From the NCBI GenBank assembly GCA_963812945.1, contig CAWEXD010000008.1, forward strand, positions 682,001 through 746,000: a stretch of 64,000 nt of DNA, in the 5' to 3' direction. The notes below the pieces were generated by a model. It did no database searches and was not told the DNA's origin. It saw nothing but the letters and a program-made list of their open reading frames with translations. The number at the start of each line of letters is the position of its first letter. Position 1 is the stretch's first letter. Shown here one piece after another: positions 1-8,386 of the stretch. Position numbers and translations under genes: made by a program. The stretch comes from DASRDR01 sp963812945 [NCBI: uncultured Candidatus Rokubacteria bacterium] (GTDB lineage Bacteria > Methylomirabilota > Methylomirabilia > Rokubacteriales).

Positions 1-323
1 CGCCGGCGGCCGAGCGCCTCGATGCGGTGCTGAGCGGAATCCGCGCGGTGGATCCGGGTCGGCCCGTCGTCCGCAACGTGGACGCGGAGTTCACCACGCG
101 GGCGGACGACGTGCGGCCGTTCCTGGTCCGCCAGGTCACGGCGCCGGTCCGGTGGACCGACTGCGTCGGGCGCATGGCGCGCGAGGGATGCGGCACCTTC
201 CTCGAGGTCGGGCCCGGCAAGGTGCTCACCGGTCTCCTGAAGCGGATCGACGGTGCCCTGGCCGGCCTCGCCGTCGAGGACGTGGCCGGGATCGATCGGG
301 CCGCGGCCGCCCTGGGAGCCTGA
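1..323 (+). CDS. fabD: Malonyl-CoA:ACP transacylase, C-terminal part (5' end outside window)
   Basis: Malonyl-CoA:ACP transacylase loads malonate on acyl carrier protein for fatty-acid elongation in the cytoplasm. Only about the last 106 residues are present, and the frame is open to the left edge. The visible part has the FabD tail pattern: PVVRNVDAE, then a QVTAPVRW segment, then FLEVGPGKVLTGLLKRI near the end. The neighbours fabG, acpP and fabF in the same direction make this the standard fab operon order. The stop is followed six bases later by the fabG start, so the genes are probably co-transcribed. The active-site serine region lies upstream of the window and cannot be checked. Confidence 0.93.
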   Translation, partial: PAAERLDAVLSGIRAVDPGRPVVRNVDAEFTTRADDVRPFLVRQVTAPVRWTDCVGRMAREGCGTFLEVGPGKVLTGLLKRIDGALAGLAVEDVAGIDRAAAALGA

Positions 324-329
324 TCCGCC

Positions 330-1091
330 GTGGGCTCGGACAGCGCCCGATGCCCCCTGGACGGGCAGGTCGCCCTCGTGACCGGCGGGACGCGTGGGAT
401 CGGCCGCGCGATCGTCGAGGGGCTCCTCGACGACGGCGCGGCGGTGCTGTTCACCGGGCGGGACGCCGCCCGGGTCGAAGCGGCCGCGCAGGAGCTCGAG
501 GGACGCGCCGGCAAGTCGGTCGGGCTGGTGGCCGAGATGGCCAAGGGCGAGGACGTCCAGCGGGCGGTGGCCGAGGCCCAGGAGCGGTTCGGACGCCTGG
601 ACCTCCTCGTCAACAACGCCGGGATCACGAAGGACGGCCTCCTGATCCGCATGAAGGACGCCGACTGGGACGAGGTCCTCGGCGTCAATCTCCGCGCCGT
701 GTTCCAGGCGACGCGGGCGGCCGCGCGCCTGATGGTCCGGCAAAGGGCCGGCCGCATCGTCAACGTGACCTCGGCCGCCGGGGTCATGGGCACGCCCGGG
801 CAGGCGAACTACTCGGCGGCGAAGGCCGGGCTGATCGGGCTCACGAGGTCTTCGGCCCGGGAACTGGCCCATTGGGGTATTCTGGTCAACGCAGTTGCGC
901 CGGGTCTGATCGAGACGGACATGATCACGACCTTGCCCGGCAACGTCCGCGAAGCGTACGTCGCCCAGATCCCGCTGAAGCGGGCCGGGACGGCGCGCGA
1001 GGTGGCAGAGGTCGTCCGGTTCCTGGCCTCGGAGGGGGCAGGCTACATCACGGGCCAGGTCATCCACGTGAACGGCGGGCTGTACATGTGA
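330..1091 (+). CDS. fabG: 3-oxoacyl-ACP reductase (SDR family)
   Basis: NADPH-dependent reduction of 3-oxoacyl-ACP in the fatty-acid elongation cycle. At 253 residues it has normal FabG length. The N-terminal cofactor motif TGGTRGIG is at about residues 18-25, the NNAG motif is present, the catalytic serine is in NVTSAAG, and the YSAAK motif supplies Tyr and Lys. The C-terminus ends in the SDR pattern ITGQVIHVNGG. The GTG start at 330 lies directly after the fabD stop and fits the usual FabG N-terminus. A strong ribosome-binding site for the next gene (GAGGAGGTGAGG) overlaps its last codons. Confidence 0.95.
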   Translation: MGSDSARCPLDGQVALVTGGTRGIGRAIVEGLLDDGAAVLFTGRDAARVEAAAQELEGRAGKSVGLVAEMAKGEDVQRAVAEAQERFGRLDLLVNNAGITKDGLLIRMKDADWDEVLGVNLRAVFQATRAAARLMVRQRAGRIVNVTSAAGVMGTPGQANYSAAKAGLIGLTRSSARELAHWGILVNAVAPGLIETDMITTLPGNVREAYVAQIPLKRAGTAREVAEVVRFLASEGAGYITGQVIHVNGGLYM

Positions 1092-1108
1092 GGAGGTGAG
1101 GGACGGAC

Positions 1109-1354
1109 ATGGCTTCGAGCGACAAGCCGGTGGAGGAGCGTGTCAAGGCGATCATCGTCGAGCAGCTCGGCGTGGAGGAGAACGACGTCGTGCCCGCTGC
1201 GAAGTTCATCGAGGATCTCAGCGCGGACTCGCTGGACACGGTGGAGCTCGTGATGGCGTTCGAGGAGGAGTTCGACATCGAGATCCCCGACGAGGACGCC
1301 GAGAAGATCACCACGGTCGGGGACGCGATCCAGTACATCAAGGAGAACACCTAG
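1109..1354 (+). CDS. acpP: Acyl carrier protein
   Basis: Small acidic carrier of the growing acyl chain. It is 81 residues long, close to the usual 75-80. The phosphopantetheine attachment site is Ser41 in the DSLDTVE motif, and the rest is the typical acidic four-helix pattern ([16 protein letters not shown]). The ATG is preceded at good distance by GAGGAGGTGAGG. It lies between fabG and fabF, as in most bacteria. Confidence 0.97.
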   Translation: MASSDKPVEERVKAIIVEQLGVEENDVVPAAKFIEDLSADSLDTVELVMAFEEEFDIEIPDEDAEKITTVGDAIQYIKENT

Positions 1355-1406
1355 CACCCCGGGCGCCGCGCGGCGCCAAGACGCCAGAGACACCGGAGGC
1401 TGGGCG

Positions 1407-2663
1407 ATGGGAGCGGACAGCGGCAAGACGCGGGTGGTGGTGACCGGGCTCGGGGCAGTGACCCCGGTGGGGAACTCGGTCCCCGAGTACTGGCGCGCCG
1501 TCTGTGAGGCCCGATCGGGCGTCGGACCGATCACCCGGTTCGACCCCAAGCGTCTCGACTCGCGCATCGCGGGCGAGGTCAAGGGCTTCGACCCGCTGAA
1601 GGTGATCGAGAAGAAGGAGCTCAAGAAGCTCGATCTGTTCATCCAGTACGCGCTCGTGGCGGGGGTCGAGGCCGTCGAGGACGCCAAGATCGATTTCGCG
1701 CAGGTCGACCCGACGCGGGCGGGCGCCCTCGTCGGGTCGGGCATCGGCGGCATCCTCTCGATCCTCGAGTGGCACCGGGTGCTGCTGGAGCGGGGGCCGG
1801 GCCGGGTCTCCCCGTTCTTCGTCCCGTCGCTCATCGTCAACATGGCGGCCGGGCAGCTCTCCATGCGCTACAAGCTGAAGGGGCCCAACTCCGCGGTGGT
1901 GACCGCCTGCGCGACCGGCAACCACGCGATCGGAGACGCGTTCAAGATCATCCAGCGCGGCGACGCCGACCTGATGGTGGCCGGGGGCTCGGAGGCCATC
2001 ATCGACGAGCTTCCGCTCGGGGGGTTCGGCCAGATGAAGGCGCTGTCCACGCGCAACGACGAGCCGGAGCGGGCCTCCCGGCCGTTCGACGCCGATCGTG
2101 ACGGGTTCGTGCCCGGCGAGGGGGCGGGAATCGTCGTGCTCGAGAACGCCGAGCACGCTCGGCGGCGCGGCGCGCGCATCTACGCGGAGATCGTCGGCTA
2201 CGGCATGACCTCCGACGCCTACCACATGACCGCGCCCGATCCGGAAGGCGACGGCGCCATTCGGGCCATGCAGGGGGCGCTGAAGGATGGGGATCTCCGG
2301 CCCGAGGACGTGGGATACATCAACGCCCACGGCACCTCCACCCCGTACAACGACAAGACGGAGACCCTGGCCATCAGGCAGGTGTTCGGGGCGCACGCCC
2401 GGAAGCTCGCCGTGTCGTCGACCAAGTCGATGATCGGGCACCTCCTGGGCGCCGCCGGCGGCGTCGAGGCCATCGTCACGGTGCTCGCGCTTCAGCAGGC
2501 GATCCTGCCGCCGACGATCAACTACGAGACGCCCGATCCGGACTGCGATCTCGACTACGTGCCGAACGCGGCCCGGAAGGTCGAGGTCCAGGCGGCGCTG
2601 TCGAACGGCTTCGGGTTCGGCGGCACGAACGCCACGCTCGCCTTCCGGCGCTGGCGCGCCTGA
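1407..2663 (+). CDS. fabF: 3-oxoacyl-ACP synthase II
   Basis: Condensing enzyme that joins malonyl-ACP to acyl-ACP. At 418 residues it is the expected length. The thiolase-fold catalytic triad is complete: Cys168 in TACATG, His308 in NAHGTS and His345 in [10 protein letters not shown]. The C-terminal GFGFGGTNA loop is also present. Its TGA stop overlaps the probable CTG start of the RNase III-like gene (CTGA), which suggests translational coupling. Confidence 0.96.
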   Translation: MGADSGKTRVVVTGLGAVTPVGNSVPEYWRAVCEARSGVGPITRFDPKRLDSRIAGEVKGFDPLKVIEKKELKKLDLFIQYALVAGVEAVEDAKIDFAQVDPTRAGALVGSGIGGILSILEWHRVLLERGPGRVSPFFVPSLIVNMAAGQLSMRYKLKGPNSAVVTACATGNHAIGDAFKIIQRGDADLMVAGGSEAIIDELPLGGFGQMKALSTRNDEPERASRPFDADRDGFVPGEGAGIVVLENAEHARRRGARIYAEIVGYGMTSDAYHMTAPDPEGDGAIRAMQGALKDGDLRPEDVGYINAHGTSTPYNDKTETLAIRQVFGAHARKLAVSSTKSMIGHLLGAAGGVEAIVTVLALQQAILPPTINYETPDPDCDLDYVPNAARKVEVQAALSNGFGFGGTNATLAFRRWRA

Positions 2664-3133
2664 CCCACTCGGACGCGCCCCGCGCGCTCGCCGCGCGGCT
2701 CGGCGTCACGCCGGCCCCCGACCTGCTCGATCTCCTCACGCAGGCGCTGACGCACCCCTCGTACGCCCACGAGCACCCACCCACCGAGCACAACGAGACG
2801 CTCGCGTTCCTGGGGGACGCCGTCCTCGGGCTGGTCGTCGCGGAGCTGTTGGTCCGGGGCCGCCCGGGTGCGGGCCCGGGATCCCTGACGATCCGCCGGG
2901 CCGAGTTCGTCTCGACACGCGGCCTGGCGGCGTGGGCACGTGAGCTCGGGGTGGACGCGTGCCTCAGGCTCGGGCGGGGCGAGGCGCAGGGCGGCGGACG
3001 GGAGAAGGAGTCGGTGCTGGCGAGCGCGCTCGAGGCCGTGCTGGCCGTGCTCTACCTGGGCGGCGGTCTGCCGCCGGTCGTGTCCGTCGTGCGCCGGCTG
3101 ATGCCGCCCGGAGACGAGCCGGCCGAGCCGTAG
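2660..3133 (+). CDS. RNase III-like protein, single domain, two catalytic acids replaced
   Basis: The frame reads through an RNase III catalytic domain: [21 protein letters not shown], a GSLT..RAEFVS segment and [13 protein letters not shown]. Counting from the CTG at 2660, the family's metal-binding Glu is Ala49 (LAFLGD instead of LEFLGD). The second pair reads Ser122 and Glu125 where family members have Asp and Glu. Asp53 is kept. The protein is 157 residues and has no double-stranded-RNA-binding domain. No ATG, GTG or TTG precedes the domain in frame. The CTG at 2660 overlaps the fabF stop and gives the usual N-terminus; the only TTG (2849) would delete the active-site helix. Position after fabF matches rnc in many bacteria. 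It is probably a non-catalytic or altered RNase III paralogue. Confidence 0.72.
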   Translation: MTHSDAPRALAARLGVTPAPDLLDLLTQALTHPSYAHEHPPTEHNETLAFLGDAVLGLVVAELLVRGRPGAGPGSLTIRRAEFVSTRGLAAWARELGVDACLRLGRGEAQGGGREKESVLASALEAVLAVLYLGGGLPPVVSVVRRLMPPGDEPAEP

Positions 3134-3167
3134 CTCCGGACCAGCCGGGCGGAGTGGATCGGCATGA

Positions 3168-3173
3168 TAGGCT
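3168..3173 (+). promoter_or_regulatory. Possible -10 hexamer TAGGCT
   Basis: An AT-richer hexamer in a GC-rich gap, 24 bases before the protease start. It belongs to a recurring TAGGAT-like set in this window. No convincing -35 element is visible. Confidence 0.3.
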
Positions 3174-3191
3174 TTCCGCGAGGAACTCCGC

Positions 3192-4322
3192 GTGCCTTTC
3201 TGGTCCCGCCAACCCCCCGAGGAGCCCCCGAGCTGGGACGAGCTGTTCCCGCTCGAGGCGCGGCTCCGATCCCAGCTCGACGACGTGCTGATCGTCCAGG
3301 ATCGACGGCTCGTCGGGCGGTCGCTGGCCTTCGGAGGCCGCCTCCTGGTGGCGCCGGGGGAGGCGCTCGAGCGCCTGCGACCCCGTCTCCTCCCCCACGG
3401 CTACACGCCGTTCGTCCGGGAAGAAGGAGGGGTCGCGTGGGTGCAGGCGATCCCGTACGAGGAGGTCGCGGAGCCGCGGCGCGTCGGGCTCCACGTCGGC
3501 CTGTTCCTGGCCACGGTCCTGACCACTCTTTTCAGCGGCGCCCTGCAGGCCGGGGTGGGACCGACGGATCTCTGGCATCACCCGGCCCGGCTTCTCCTCG
3601 GCCTGCCCTTCTCGGTCTCGCTCCTGGCGATCCTTGGCGTGCACGAGTTCGGGCACTACACGCTCGGGCGCCGCCGTGGCATCCCGGTCTCTCTGCCGTA
3701 CTTCATCCCGGTGCCGCCGCCGTTCATCGCCGGCACCCTCGGGGCCGTGATCCGCATGAGCGGGCCCATCCGGGACCGACGGGCCCTCTTCGACATGGCG
3801 ATCGCGGGCCCGCTGGCCGGTCTCGTGGTGGCGATCCCCGTCTACGTGATCGGGCTCAAGCTCTCGGTCGTGGCGAGGATCCCGGGCGACTCCTACGTTC
3901 GGCTGGGCGACTCGATCCTGCCGAAGCTGATCGAGTGGCTGACGCTCGGGCCGCTGCCGCCGGGCCACGACGTGATCTTGCACCCGGTGGCCTTCGCCGG
4001 ATGGTTCGGGTTCCTGGTGACCGCGCTGAACCTGATCCCGGCCGGCCAGCTGGACGGCGGCCACATCGTCTACGCGCTGTTCGGGGCTCGCCACGCGCTC
4101 ATCTCGAAGGTCGCGGTTGCCGGCCTCATCCTGATCGGGGTCGCCTTCAGCAGCGTCAACTGGCTCCTCTGGGCGATCCTCATCGTCACCCTGATGGGCT
4201 TCCGGCACACCCCGACCATGGACGACATCACGCCGCTGGATGCCCGGCGGCGGGGGCTCGGCTTCTTCACCTTGGCCTTGCTGTTGCTGCTGCTGCCCCC
4301 CGTTCCGATCTCTCTGGGCTGA
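3192..4322 (+). CDS. Site-2 protease family zinc metalloprotease (M50)
   Basis: Intramembrane metalloprotease that would cut transmembrane segments of substrate proteins. The zinc motif HEFGH starts at His151, and the second motif NLIPAGQLDGGH carries the ligand Asp288. Several hydrophobic segments surround both motifs, from about residue 105 to the C-terminus. A soluble N-terminal stretch of about 100 residues precedes them, as in the FtsH/EGY1-like cyanobacterial and plant subgroup. The start is GTG at 3192. No PDZ domain is visible. The substrate is unknown and the neighbours give no clue; it is probably its own transcription unit. Confidence 0.88.
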   Translation: MPFWSRQPPEEPPSWDELFPLEARLRSQLDDVLIVQDRRLVGRSLAFGGRLLVAPGEALERLRPRLLPHGYTPFVREEGGVAWVQAIPYEEVAEPRRVGLHVGLFLATVLTTLFSGALQAGVGPTDLWHHPARLLLGLPFSVSLLAILGVHEFGHYTLGRRRGIPVSLPYFIPVPPPFIAGTLGAVIRMSGPIRDRRALFDMAIAGPLAGLVVAIPVYVIGLKLSVVARIPGDSYVRLGDSILPKLIEWLTLGPLPPGHDVILHPVAFAGWFGFLVTALNLIPAGQLDGGHIVYALFGARHALISKVAVAGLILIGVAFSSVNWLLWAILIVTLMGFRHTPTMDDITPLDARRRGLGFFTLALLLLLLPPVPISLG

Positions 4323-4362
4323 GCGGCCGCGAGCGCTCTGGCGGCTCTTTGGACGACTGCGC

Positions 4363-4368
4363 TAGGAT
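4363..4368 (+). promoter_or_regulatory. Possible -10 hexamer TAGGAT
   Basis: TAGGAT lies 57 bases before the nitrilase GTG, in a short gap after the protease stop. Same hexamer as at 7538 and 46489. No clear -35 box at 17 bases. Confidence 0.35.
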
Positions 4369-4419
4369 GGGGGCCACGCGCGCCGGCTGGCGGCCGGGCG
4401 CCGACGGGAGGGGACGAAC

Positions 4420-5229
4420 GTGCGCGTCGCGCTGATCCAGATGAACAGCGGGGAAGAGAAGGCGGAGAACCTCGAGCGCGGCGAGCAGCTGGTCGCGCAG
4501 GCCGCGGCGTGGGGGTCGGACCTCGTCGTGCTCCCGGAGCTGTGGACCTACCTCGGGCCGAGGAAGCGCCACGCCGAGGTCGCGGAGCCCATTCCCGGCG
4601 AGACCACGGAGCTCCTGGGTCGCCTGGCGGCGCGCTACGGCTTCTGGCTGGTGGGGGGCTCCTTCCTCGAGGTCGTCGAGGGGCAGGAACGCTTCCACAA
4701 CACGTCGGTCGTCTTCAACCCCGACGGTGAGCTGGTCGCGCGCTACCGGAAGCTCCACCTCTTCGACGTCGAGGTCGACGGCACGACCTACCAGGAGTCG
4801 GCGACGATGGCGCCGGGCGAGGAGGTCGTCGTCGCGTCGGTCGCCGGCGTGCCGGTGGGCCTGACCGTCTGCTACGACCTGCGCTTCCCGGAGCTCTACC
4901 GCCGCCTTGCCGGCTGGGGGGCTCGGCTCGTCACCGTGCCGGCCGCGTTCACCATGGACACCGGGAAGGACCACTGGGAGGTGCTCCTCCGGGCTCGCGC
5001 CATCGAGAACCAGGTGTACGTGCTCGCGCCCGCCCAGTGCGGGACGCATCCCCCGGGCCTCGCCTGCTACGGGAACTCCATGATCGTGGACCCGTGGGGC
5101 ACCGTGGTCGCCCGCGCGGGCTACCGCGAGGGCGTGATCGTGGCGGACGTCGACCTCGGCCACGCGGAACGCATCCGGAAGTCCCTGCCCGCGCAGGGGC
5201 ATCGTCGCGGGGACCTCTTCACCTACTAG
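4420..5229 (+). CDS. Carbon-nitrogen hydrolase (nitrilase superfamily, Nit/omega-amidase-like)
   Basis: Hydrolyses a C-N bond of an amide; the substrate is not known. The full catalytic triad is present: Glu40 in VVLPELW, Lys111 in YRKLHLFD and Cys151 in TVCYDLRFPEL. At 269 residues it matches the Nit2/YafV-like branch, and the NSMIVDPWG motif near residue 220 also fits. The start is GTG at 4420. The glutamine-synthetase-like gene begins 57 bases downstream, so a joint role in glutamine-type amide metabolism is possible but is only an inference. Confidence 0.88.
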   Translation: MRVALIQMNSGEEKAENLERGEQLVAQAAAWGSDLVVLPELWTYLGPRKRHAEVAEPIPGETTELLGRLAARYGFWLVGGSFLEVVEGQERFHNTSVVFNPDGELVARYRKLHLFDVEVDGTTYQESATMAPGEEVVVASVAGVPVGLTVCYDLRFPELYRRLAGWGARLVTVPAAFTMDTGKDHWEVLLRARAIENQVYVLAPAQCGTHPPGLACYGNSMIVDPWGTVVARAGYREGVIVADVDLGHAERIRKSLPAQGHRRGDLFTY

Positions 5230-5286
5230 ACGGCGGCCTGCCTGCTCCTCGGATCGGGCGGGCCCGCGTCGGGGACCGAGGACACC

Positions 5287-6651
5287 ATGCCGGGCAATCT
5301 CGACCTCAAGGAGCTGGAGAGCCTCGTTCGCCGGGACGAGATCGACACCGTGCTGACGGTGTTTCCCGACGTCCAGGGCCGGCTGATGGGCAAGCGTGTC
5401 GTCGGCCGGCACTTTCTCGAGCACATCGCCGGCGACGGGGTTCACGCCTGCGCGTACCTCCTCACCGTCGACGTCGACATGGAGCCCTTGCCCGGCTACC
5501 GGTTCGCGTCGTGGGCCACCGGCTACCAGGACATGAAGGCGGTGCCGGACCTCGGGACGCTCCGCCGGATCCCCTGGCTCGAGAAGACGGCGCTCGTCTT
5601 CTGCGACCTCCACACCGAGGAGGGCGAGCCGATCGAGATCAGCCCCCGGCGGATCCTCCAGCGCCAGGTCGACCGGGCGGCCAAGCTCGGGTATCGCGTG
5701 ATGGTGGCCTCCGAGCTCGAGCTCTACCTGTTCAAGGAGTCGTTCGCGGAGGCGCGCGCGAAGCGGTACCACGGGCTGACCCCGGTGTCGCAGTACATCG
5801 AGGACTACCACATCCTCCAGACGACCAAGGAGGAGGGGCTGGTCCGGGCCATCCGCAACGGCATGGAGGCGGCCGCGGTGCCCGTCGAGTTCTCGAAGGG
5901 CGAGTGGGGCTGCGGGCAGGAGGAGATCAACCTGCGCTACGCCGAGCCGCTCGAGATGGCGGACCGCCACACGCTCTACAAGCACGGCGTGAAGGAGATC
6001 GCCCACGCCCAGGGCAGCTCGATCACGTTCATGGCGAAGTACGACATGGGCTCGGCGGGCTCGTCGTTCCACCTCCACTCGAGCCTGTGGGACCGGACGG
6101 GGAAGAAGAGCCTGTTCTACGAGAAGGGGAAGCGCTTCGGCTCGGCCCTCTTCGGGCACTGGCTGGCCGGGCAGATGGCGATGGCCCGGGAGTTCTCGTA
6201 CTTCTACGCGCCCTACGTCAACTCGTACAAGCGCTACCAGGCGGGCTCGTTCGCGCCGACGCGCATCGTCGCGGGGTGGGACAACCGAACCTGCGGCTTC
6301 CGGCTCTGCGGCGAGGGCTCGGCGTTCCGGGTGGAGAACCGCATTCCCGGCGCCGACGCGAACCCGTACCTGGCCTTCGCGGCGACGATCGCGGCCGGGC
6401 TCCACGGCATCCAGAAGAAGCTCGCGGCCCCCAAGGTCTACGAGGGCAACGCCTACGAGGACCGGAAGCTCCTGCAGGTCCCGAAGACGCTCCGCGAGGC
6501 GGTCGCCGCGCTGGAGGCGTCGCGGCTCGCGCGCGAGGCGTTCGGCGACGAGGTGCTCGAGCACTACCTCCACACCGCGCGGCTGGAGCAGCAGGCGTTC
6601 GACCAGGTTGTCACCGACTGGGAGCTGATGCGGGGCTTCGAGCGCATCTGA
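5287..6651 (+). CDS. Glutamine synthetase family protein (possible gamma-glutamylamide ligase)
   Basis: ATP-dependent ligase fold that joins an amine to glutamate. The 454 residues include the GS landmarks: glutamates in SELELYLF, GCGQEEINLRYA, the histidine motif SSFHLHSSLW, and NSYKRYQAGSFAPT followed by WDNRTCGFRL. The N-terminal DTVLTVFPDVQGRLMGKRV pattern is like PuuA and GS-like enzymes rather than GlnA. A true GlnA adenylylation loop is not obvious. The stop overlaps the next gene by the CTGA arrangement. The amine substrate cannot be predicted; polyamine or methylamine are family examples. Confidence 0.86.
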   Translation: MPGNLDLKELESLVRRDEIDTVLTVFPDVQGRLMGKRVVGRHFLEHIAGDGVHACAYLLTVDVDMEPLPGYRFASWATGYQDMKAVPDLGTLRRIPWLEKTALVFCDLHTEEGEPIEISPRRILQRQVDRAAKLGYRVMVASELELYLFKESFAEARAKRYHGLTPVSQYIEDYHILQTTKEEGLVRAIRNGMEAAAVPVEFSKGEWGCGQEEINLRYAEPLEMADRHTLYKHGVKEIAHAQGSSITFMAKYDMGSAGSSFHLHSSLWDRTGKKSLFYEKGKRFGSALFGHWLAGQMAMAREFSYFYAPYVNSYKRYQAGSFAPTRIVAGWDNRTCGFRLCGEGSAFRVENRIPGADANPYLAFAATIAAGLHGIQKKLAAPKVYEGNAYEDRKLLQVPKTLREAVAALEASRLAREAFGDEVLEHYLHTARLEQQAFDQVVTDWELMRGFERI

Positions 6652-7535
6652 CGGGAATCGTCGTCGTCGTCAATCCGGCGGCCGGGCCCCGGCGGACCCG
6701 GATCGCGCAGCGGGACATGGCGTTGGCCGAAGAGGCCCTCGCCACGCTCGGCGCCGAGGCGACCGTGCGGCTGACCGAGGGGCCCGGCCATGCCCTCGAG
6801 CTGGCCCGGCAGGCCGTGGCCGCCCGCGCCACCCTCGTGTGCGCGTGGGGCGGTGACGGGACGGTCAACGAGGTCGCGCGCGCCGTGACCGGCACCGGGA
6901 CGGCGCTCGGCATCGTGCCGATGGGCTCCGGGAACGGTCTCGCCCGCGAGCTCGGCCTCCCGCGGGACCCCGGTCGAGCCCTGGGCGTCGCGCTCGGCCG
7001 GCGGGAGCGGGTGATCGACGTCGGAGACGTCGAGGGCCACCTGTTCGTCAACCTGGCCGGGATCGGGCTCGACGCCCAGGTGGCCGCGCGCTTCAACGCC
7101 CGGCCGGGCGGGGGGCGAGGGCTCTGGCCCTACGTGCGGATCGGCGCGCAGGAGCTCCTCCGCTACCGCGCCCGACCATACACGATCCGCATCGCGGACG
7201 AGACCTGGCAGGAGGAAGCGCTCGCCATCATCTGTGCGAACGCCCGCCAGTACGGCGGGGGAGCGGTCGTCGCGCCGACCGCGCGACCCGACGACGGCCA
7301 GCTGGACCTCGTGGTGGTGGCGGCGCGGCCGCCGCTCCAGGCCCTGCGGGACTCGCTCCACCTGTTCCGCGGCACGCTCGACCGCGCGCCCGGCGTCCGC
7401 ACGCGGCGCACGCCGTCGGTGGAGATCACGGGACGGGAGCCGATCCTCTTCCACGTGGACGGGGAGGCGGTGATGGCCGGACCGGTCGTCACCGTGCGGG
7501 TGCGCCCGGCGGTCCTCCGGGTGCGGGTGCCGTGA
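6648..7535 (+). CDS. Diacylglycerol/sphingosine kinase-like lipid kinase (YegS/DagK family)
   Basis: Cytoplasmic lipid kinase fold that phosphorylates diacylglycerol-like lipids. Motifs in order: VVVNPAAG at the N-terminus, nucleotide loop GGDGTVNEV, MGSGNGLAREL, and LFVNLAGIGLDAQVA. A C-terminal FHVDGEA strand follows, typical of the YegS C-terminal domain. From the CTG at 6648 it is 295 residues, the usual length. There is no ATG, GTG or TTG between the preceding stop and the first motif, so the CTG overlapping the upstream TGA is the only start that keeps the family N-terminus. Translation is therefore probably coupled to the glutamine-synthetase-like gene. Confidence 0.85.
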   Translation: MTGIVVVVNPAAGPRRTRIAQRDMALAEEALATLGAEATVRLTEGPGHALELARQAVAARATLVCAWGGDGTVNEVARAVTGTGTALGIVPMGSGNGLARELGLPRDPGRALGVALGRRERVIDVGDVEGHLFVNLAGIGLDAQVAARFNARPGGGRGLWPYVRIGAQELLRYRARPYTIRIADETWQEEALAIICANARQYGGGAVVAPTARPDDGQLDLVVVAARPPLQALRDSLHLFRGTLDRAPGVRTRRTPSVEITGREPILFHVDGEAVMAGPVVTVRVRPAVLRVRVP

Positions 7536-7537
7536 GG

Positions 7538-7543
7538 TAGGAT
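7538..7543 (+). promoter_or_regulatory. Possible -10 hexamer TAGGAT
   Basis: TAGGAT immediately after the lipid-kinase stop, 45 bases before the SDR ATG. No recognisable -35 element. Confidence 0.35.
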
Positions 7544-7582
7544 GACGGAGTTGCTCACCTCGATCGGACGGGAGGACGCGTG

Positions 7583-8368
7583 ATGGCGGGGGACGGGGCC
7601 GGCCTCGGACCGAGGCTCGCGGGAAAGGTGGCCTTCATCACGGGGGCCGGCATGGGCATGGGGCGGGAGGCCGCGATCCTGTTCGCCGAGCACGGCGCCC
7701 GGATCGGCGTCGCCGACATCAACAAGGCGGCGGCCGAGGAGACGGCGGCGCTCGTCGAACGCGCGGGCAGCCAGGCGATCCCGGTGGCGGGGGACGTGGC
7801 CGTCGAGGCCGACGTCCAGCGGATGGTCGACGAGACCGCGCGCCGGTTCGGGGCGCTGCACGTCCTCTACAACAACGCGGGCGTCCTCTGGAAGGACCGG
7901 GACCGCTCCGTGCTGGAGACCGACGACGGCTGGTGGGATCGGGTCATGGCCGTCAACCTGAAGTCGGTCTTCTGGGTCACCAAGCACGGCATCCCGCACC
8001 TCCGCGGAGCCGGCGGCGGGTCGATCGTCAACGTGGGCTCGGTGTCGGCGCTGGTCGGCTTCACGCGCGCCCAGGACGCCTATACCTCGGCGAAGGGGGC
8101 GCTCATCTCCCTCACCAAGTCGCTCGCCATCCAGTTCGCCAAGGACCGGATCCGCTGCAACATCATCCACCCGGGCATCGTCGACACGCCGCTTCAGGCC
8201 CCGTACCTGACGGACGCGATCCGGAAGGAGTTCGAGACCGGCATCCCGCTCGGGCGCATCGCCCGGCCGCGGGAGATCGCGTTCGCCGCGCTCTTCCTCG
8301 CGTCGGACGAGTCGTCGTTCATGACCGGCGCCGAGCTCGTGGTCGACGGCGGCTTCACCGCGGGGTAG
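7583..8368 (+). CDS. SDR family NAD(P)-dependent oxidoreductase
   Basis: Classical short-chain dehydrogenase of 261 residues. Cofactor motif TGAGMGMG near the N-terminus, NNAG at mid-protein, catalytic serine in NVGSVSAL, and the YTSAK motif with Tyr and Lys. The C-terminal MTGAELVVDGG pattern also fits. The ATG at 7583 is preferred because GGAGG lies seven bases upstream; a GTG three bases earlier is an alternative. Substrate unknown. The downstream HAD gene starts 18 bases after the stop and is probably co-transcribed. Confidence 0.92.
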   Translation: MAGDGAGLGPRLAGKVAFITGAGMGMGREAAILFAEHGARIGVADINKAAAEETAALVERAGSQAIPVAGDVAVEADVQRMVDETARRFGALHVLYNNAGVLWKDRDRSVLETDDGWWDRVMAVNLKSVFWVTKHGIPHLRGAGGGSIVNVGSVSALVGFTRAQDAYTSAKGALISLTKSLAIQFAKDRIRCNIIHPGIVDTPLQAPYLTDAIRKEFETGIPLGRIARPREIAFAALFLASDESSFMTGAELVVDGGFTAG

Positions 8369-8386
8369 ACACGCTCGGGTCGACGC

